A stretch of DNA of 64,000 nt from Halovenus sp037080055 (GTDB lineage Archaea > Halobacteriota > Halobacteria > Halobacteriales > Haloarculaceae), in the NCBI RefSeq assembly GCF_037080055.1, contig NZ_JBAOJI010000001.1, positions 1,054,001 through 1,118,000 of the forward strand, written 5' to 3'. Below the pieces are notes generated by a model that worked only from the letters and a program-made list of their open reading frames with translations, was not told the origin of the DNA and ran no database searches. Of the stretch, positions 60,313 to 64,000 are shown piece by piece; positions within the stretch are counted from its first letter, which is position 1; each line of letters opens with the position of its first letter. The translations under genes and the position numbers were made by a program.

Positions 60313-60498
60313 GTGACCAATCTCAGGTTAGCATTTGCTGCAGGAATTCTTGCAGCCCTTAGTGTGGGAGCCACGTTATTTATACACATCCCGTTTGTGG
60401 AATCTGAAGTCGCACGCGTAGTCCTAAACGGTCTTTTCGTAGGAGGTACCGTCTATATCGGTCTCAAAATTCTCGAACGAACTATGGATGCACAGTAA
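60313..60498 (+). CDS. Small two-helix membrane protein
   Basis: A 61-residue protein from GTG at 60313: helices LRLAFAAGILAALSVGATLF and VVLNGLFVGGTVYIGLKIL. Function unknown. It is the single gene between class I at 60163 and class II at 60604. Confidence 0.55.
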   Translation: MTNLRLAFAAGILAALSVGATLFIHIPFVESEVARVVLNGLFVGGTVYIGLKILERTMDAQ

Positions 60499-60883
60499 TT
60501 CACACGTCCAATTCCTATTTGCGGAAGGGATTCACCTATCTGATTATATACACGTTCTGGATGGCGGTCCGGTCAGGTAGAGTATGAACTTAATCAAGTA
60601 GTCGTGCTGAACTCACCCTCTGTATCTCGCAACTCACTACTAACAGAAATCTTGTGGACGCTGCTGAATACAGCGCTCGTATCGGTAAAGACGCCTGCGC
60701 GAATCGTTCAGCATGTACGTTCATTTTGTATCATATTATTGGGGCTCTTACCGAGCACAGTGAAACAGTGGTGTCTATTTGGAGCTGGCAAATAGATCAG
60801 TGGAAGACGCAAATGAAAGAGAAAGTACAGGCCGGTTTTCAGTTATCCGCACGCTTTACAGGGCCGAACTATTGCTGGTACAT
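60499..60883. other. Gap with a class II/class I repeat pair
   Basis: No convincing gene; contains the repeats at 60604-60686. Confidence 0.55.
60604..60686 (+). repeat. Class II/class I repeat pair
   Basis: Class II at 60604-60631 (GTGCTGAACTCACCCTCTG, then TATCTCGCA) and class I at 60661-60686 (CTGCTGAATACAGCGCTCG, then TATCGGT). Starts are 57 bases apart. Confidence 0.65.
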
Positions 60884-61174
60884 ATGGAGTCACTTCCACA
60901 GATGGTGTTCCGTGAGCCAGATGGACGAAGGAAGGGGCTCATCATGTTGTCCTTATCGTTCATCTGCCTCCTTATTTGGGTGTACACTGCTGTCGTGCTC
61001 AACGCTTCTGACTTTTTCGTCTTTTTTGCTATCGGGCTTGGATTCTCCGGAGTCGCCGAGTCGCTGCCACCGGACCGACGACGTTCAGCAGGAACACTTC
61101 GAATGCTAGCCGTCGGTACCTTCGTTGTCTTCCTCGGTGTCCTTGCATCGGTCCCTGAATTACTATTAGCGTAG
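60884..61174 (+). CDS. Three-helix membrane protein
   Basis: A 96-residue protein: a cytoplasmic start (MESLPQMVFREPDGRRKG), then helices LIMLSLSFICLLIWVYTAVV, FFVFFAIGLGFSGVAESL and MLAVGTFVVFLGVLASV. A TTG start at 60779 would add 35 residues; ATG 60884 is preferred. Function unknown. Single gene between class I at 60661 and class II at 61299. Confidence 0.6.
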   Translation: MESLPQMVFREPDGRRKGLIMLSLSFICLLIWVYTAVVLNASDFFVFFAIGLGFSGVAESLPPDRRRSAGTLRMLAVGTFVVFLGVLASVPELLLA

Positions 61175-61495
61175 GGGAGGACACCCATTTTGATGTATTT
61201 CTGATATTCCTCGGTGGCAATCCGGGACGGTCGATAACTACGCAGGCAAGTTCTATCGGTTGGTTCAGGATTCATTTTGAGAAAATAACGCAGTCCCCGT
61301 GCTGACTACATCCTCTGAGTCGGTCACTGCAATTATGACAGATAAGAGGTAGGACGATAGCGTCAGTGCAAGATGTAGAGGGTGGATTCAGCAGTCGGTG
61401 ACCTGTGGTTTCACACCAATCTGGATGAATCAGTCGGCCAGTAGAACTGCAAACTGAACAGAAACGCGACGCTGACGACTATCTTCAGTGTAGAT
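61175..61495. other. Gap with two repeats
   Basis: No gene; contains the copies at 61299 and 61366. Confidence 0.55.
61299..61393. repeat. Two class II repeats in opposite orientation
   Basis: Forward copy 61299-61330 (GTGCTGACTACATCCTCT, then GAGTCGGTCACTGC). Reverse copy 61366-61393, which on the minus strand reads TGCTGAATCCACCCTCTA, then CATCTTGCAC. Starts are 67 bases apart. Confidence 0.6.
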
Positions 61496-61780
61496 CTATT
61501 GAGTCTGTTTGCGACCCCGGATCGGTGACGGGAACCTTCCTTCAGCAATTGTGTACAGCCCGATGCCCAACAGGACAACGGGCGGAACAATTGCAATTAC
61601 AGGAAGGGAACCTCCCAGCGTCGTGGAAATAAGCGCAAACACGATGACTGGCGTCAGAAGCAAAATCCCGAATGTGATGAGCGCTCGAAAGACTGGTTGT
61701 CTCTGACCCGTTCGATACACAGCGATACCACAGGCGGCTGCGAACGCCACGACGAACAAACCGAGGAGGGCTGCGACCAT
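61496..61780 (-). CDS. Three-helix membrane protein
   Basis: A 94-residue protein: MVAALLGLFVVAFAAACGIA, ALITFGILLLTPVIVFALI and LPVIAIVPPVVLLGIGLY, ending PIRGRKQTQ. The ATG at 61780 is chosen because the minus-strand TAGTATATG (about 61806-61814) is about 30 bases upstream of it; the ATG at 61807 would fall almost on that box. Function unknown. It is bracketed by repeats at 61366 and 61878, both in reverse orientation like the gene. Confidence 0.62.
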   Translation of the reverse strand: MVAALLGLFVVAFAAACGIAVYRTGQRQPVFRALITFGILLLTPVIVFALISTTLGGSLPVIAIVPPVVLLGIGLYTIAEGRFPSPIRGRKQTQ

Positions 61781-61877
61781 ATGTAGATGAATACCGTCAT
61801 TACACATATACTATCGGGTTCAGTACTCGGTCCTGATCCTGTACTGACCGATCAAACCATCCGTGACCGGAAGGCCA

Positions 61878-61905
61878 TGCGAAATACGCGCGTTGTATAC
61901 AGCAC
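61878..61905 (-). repeat. Class I repeat, last copy of the island
   Basis: On the minus strand GTGCTGTATACAACGCGCG, then TATTTCGCA. Confidence 0.6.
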
Positions 61906-62204
61906 GGTCATCCGAAGCTGACAGATGCCAGGACTCCCGGCAGACCTCATTCCAGGCTCGTCATCATCGGCAGTTTCCGTGATCCGGCGAGAAAGAGAGG
62001 TTACTACGGGTAAATCCCTTTCAACGATAGACCAGACTGAAGCTATCTATATTATTTGCAGATAGTTCTAATAGTATATTCGAGATGTACGTCCGAACAC
62101 TATCGGACGAGGATCTACTAGTAGGCTCGGTGAGACTGAAACCGAGCCCTCTATCGGCTCGAGTTCGAAAAATTTGCATATCTACCAAGGTTCATTTTCC
62201 TGTA
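61906..62204. other. Right junction of the island
   Basis: No gene. It contains a hairpin CTATCT ... AGATAG at about 62042-62066 and the palindrome CTACTAGTAG at 62115-62124, identical to that at 49771-49780 at the left edge. Confidence 0.5.
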
Positions 62205-63719
62205 TCAGAATGGATATTTATCTCTAACGGACTGGAACGCGAGTCTTCCGAGCAACTGACTGGGGCCACGTTTTGGCAGGTCGCGGACGACGTCCATCGT
62301 ACTCGGCGGCTCACTCCCACCGATGCCGAGTTCCCAGTCTGTCTCCGACTCGAAACGGTCCACCGCGGTCTCGACACGGTCGCGCACGGCGTCCGAGTCC
62401 ATCGTCTTCACGTCGCCATCTTCCATCAGCACGTCGCCATCCACGATGACTGTCTCCACGTCAGCCGGTGCTGCGTTATTGGCCACCTGTGCTGGGATGT
62501 TGGTCAGTGGTGTGAATTTCGGCTTCTCAACGTCGAGAACAATGACATCGGCCCGTTTTCCGGGTTCGAGGGTCCCAATCTCGTCGTCGACACCAAGCGC
62601 CTTCGCCCCTTCGATAGTGAGCATTCGCACGAGTTCCATCGAGTTGTACTGACCGGTCGAGCGCTTGAGGTTCGCTGCGAGCCGGGCCTGCCTCGCCTCG
62701 CCGAACAAACTGTAGGAATCGTGCCAGTAGTGGTCGTCGATGCCCAGACCGACATCGACGCCCGCGGCGCGCAGTTCCGGCACCGGCGTCCACTGCACAT
62801 CACCGTCTGTATTCCAGTAGCAGAAGATTGACGGGCAGTGTGCCACCGACGCGTTCGCCTCAGCCGTCCGCTGGATGTCTTCATCATCGGCGAGCCGGAA
62901 GTGCGCGGCCACAAGCCGGTCGTCGAGGAGGCCGACGTCGTCAAGAAGGTCAAGCGAGTCTTCGGCTCCGTTCGAGCGCGCCATCGTGTTGCTCGCTTCC
63001 AGTTCGAGTAGGTGCGTGTGGACGAGTAAATCGGGGTGCTCGGCGGCGAGGTCGGCAGTGCGCTCCCACAGCGTGCGGGTACACGACCAGTCGTCGTGGG
63101 GGTTGATTGTCGCCCGGATGCGTCCGTCGAACGCGCCATGGTAGTCATCTATGAACTCACGGGCGCGGTCGAACTGCTCGTCAACCGGGATATCCCAGAA
63201 GAGGTCGGAGAGCGCTACCCCGAAGAACCCGCGGAGACCCGCCTCGCCGAACGTCTCTGCGCCTCCGCTGGGACGGACATCCATTGAGTTGACGGTAGTG
63301 ACACCACCCGTGAGAAAGTTCAGTGCCGCAAGTTCGTAGCCCGCCTCGGTGAGGTAGTCGTACTCTCCCTCAGCGATGTGGCCAAAGATAGCGGTCATCC
63401 CGCCCACCATCTCCATTAGGTTGAGGTCGCTAAACGCACCAAGCAGCGGCGTCAGTTCGAGATGAGTGTGCGCGTTGACCAGACCGGGCATCACGACGGT
63501 GCCCTCCGCATCAATGAGACGGTCGGCGTCACAGGCCCGATCACGTTCTCGTGTCGTTCGCACATCGGTGATTACACCGTCTTTGACCACGACCGTACCG
63601 TTCTCGTAAATTCTGTTGTCTTCGTCAACAGTCATAACCACTGCGTCGTGTACCACGAGATCCGCGTCGTTAACCGTGCCCTCAGTGTTATATTCCAACT
63701 CACCGGTAGTTACCGTCAT
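62205..63719 (-). CDS. Metal-dependent amidohydrolase (deaminase-like)
   Basis: A 504-residue enzyme of the TrzN/AtzA and MTA/SAH deaminase group. Metal ligands appear in MPGLVNAHTHLELTPL (His-x-His), LLVHTHLLELE, LVAAHFRLAD and the Asp of LGIDDHYWHD. The C-terminal composite sheet (GTLEPGKRADVIVLDVEKP) closes the fold. It hydrolyses or deaminates a heterocyclic compound; the exact substrate cannot be read. The minus-strand TATAAAAA at 63774-63781 is about 55 bases upstream of the ATG at 63719, which fits that start better than 63770. Divergent from the regulator gene. Confidence 0.87.
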   Translation of the reverse strand: MTVTTGELEYNTEGTVNDADLVVHDAVVMTVDEDNRIYENGTVVVKDGVITDVRTTRERDRACDADRLIDAEGTVVMPGLVNAHTHLELTPLLGAFSDLNLMEMVGGMTAIFGHIAEGEYDYLTEAGYELAALNFLTGGVTTVNSMDVRPSGGAETFGEAGLRGFFGVALSDLFWDIPVDEQFDRAREFIDDYHGAFDGRIRATINPHDDWSCTRTLWERTADLAAEHPDLLVHTHLLELEASNTMARSNGAEDSLDLLDDVGLLDDRLVAAHFRLADDEDIQRTAEANASVAHCPSIFCYWNTDGDVQWTPVPELRAAGVDVGLGIDDHYWHDSYSLFGEARQARLAANLKRSTGQYNSMELVRMLTIEGAKALGVDDEIGTLEPGKRADVIVLDVEKPKFTPLTNIPAQVANNAAPADVETVIVDGDVLMEDGDVKTMDSDAVRDRVETAVDRFESETDWELGIGGSEPPSTMDVVRDLPKRGPSQLLGRLAFQSVRDKYPF

Positions 63720-63815
63720 AGTTGCAGGTAGGACAGTGTGTCCGGTGAGCGTTCTGCCGGGTATCGTCATGGGGTTTTTATACCGGAGGTGCTGAAACAG
63801 GAGGTACGTCTGACG

Positions 63816-64000
63816 ATGTCGTTGACTCGACTCCAGATTTCGGCGTCGTTAGCACCCTCGGTTCTCCCGTCGTTCTACGTCACAGTCACGGAGTCATCGG
63901 CGATCTCGCAGTTGCGGCTCGGTGACTGGAATCTCGCAGCAGAGGACGTGGCAACTGTGCTGTACGATGTTGACGGAGACACAGACGTGTTCGTCGATGC
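63816..64000 (+). CDS. Probable regulator N terminus (partial)
   Basis: The first 61 codons of a gene that runs off the right edge. MSLTRLQISASLAPSVLPSF leads into alternating strands ending LYDVDGDTDVFVDA. The style recalls the N-terminal domain of bacterio-opsin-activator-like HTH proteins of haloarchaea, but too little is present to be sure. It shares a short divergent promoter region with the amidohydrolase. Confidence 0.4.
   Translation, partial: MSLTRLQISASLAPSVLPSFYVTVTESSAISQLRLGDWNLAAEDVATVLYDVDGDTDVFVD

Noticed and set aside
62085..62831. 248-codon plus-strand frame
   Set aside because: It is the shadow of the amidohydrolase on the opposite strand.
63786..63807. GTGCTGAAACAGGAGG resembles a class I repeat
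   Set aside because: Only the left arm matches; the centre and right arm are absent, and it lies in the divergent promoter outside the island.

Overview
The window is chromosomal DNA from an extremely halophilic archaeon (class Halobacteria). The proteins are very acidic, coding DNA is GC-rich with strong G/C third positions, several starts sit about 25-30 bases after a TATA box (leaderless style), and the gene set is haloarchaeal: TFB, RNA polymerase subunit F, RNase P Rpp30, archaeal glutamate-cysteine ligase, F420-type LLM enzymes, FtsZ2 with CdrS/CdrL, HalX and DUF1102 proteins. The genus cannot be fixed from this; a Haloarculaceae-like organism is only a guess.

Layout. 1-12.7 kb: gatC (partial), tfb, a lipoprotein, a hydrolase, a large foreign-looking Tat lipoprotein bracketed by two short repeats, uvrB, a membrane GAF protein, gshA, an RNase P/RNA-binding operon, glycerate kinase and a CDP-alcohol phosphatidyltransferase. 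12.7-21.1 kb: a surface-fibre-like locus with a SipW/Sec11-type signal peptidase carrying a C-terminal extension, a DUF5305-like protein, three precursors with the same signal-peptide exit motif, a fourth related protein with a C-terminal membrane anchor, a rhomboid-like protease, a membrane-bound winged helix and a HalX response regulator. 21.1-38.7 kb: metabolic and housekeeping genes (atypical kinase, two LLM oxidoreductases, hydrolases, thioesterases, rpoF, lipoate ligase family, endonuclease IV, S9 peptidase, methyltransferase, ncsA). 38.8-41.1 kb: the division cluster ftsZ2-cdrS-cdrL with dense candidate operators. 41.2-42.3 kb: tRNA-Tyr followed by repeated copies of its own 3' end and long imperfect palindromes. 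42.6-49.8 kb: MinD-like ATPase, a partner protein and a type IV pilus operon whose ATPase gene has lost its 5' half, including the Walker A region.

49.8-62.2 kb is the most unusual part: an AT-richer island of small, mostly membrane-protein genes, two near-identical compact tyrosine recombinases, deleted insertion sequences, and about twenty copies of two classes of short hairpin repeats. The repeats alternate with genes (class I - gene(s) - class II) and usually meet as class II/class I pairs about 57-71 bases apart. This resembles a cassette array served by its own recombinase. The same class I - gene - class II arrangement surrounds the lone lipoprotein gene at 2.8-4.8 kb. No such system is known to me; function and mobility are inference. 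62.2-64 kb returns to ordinary sequence with an amidohydrolase and the start of a probable regulator.
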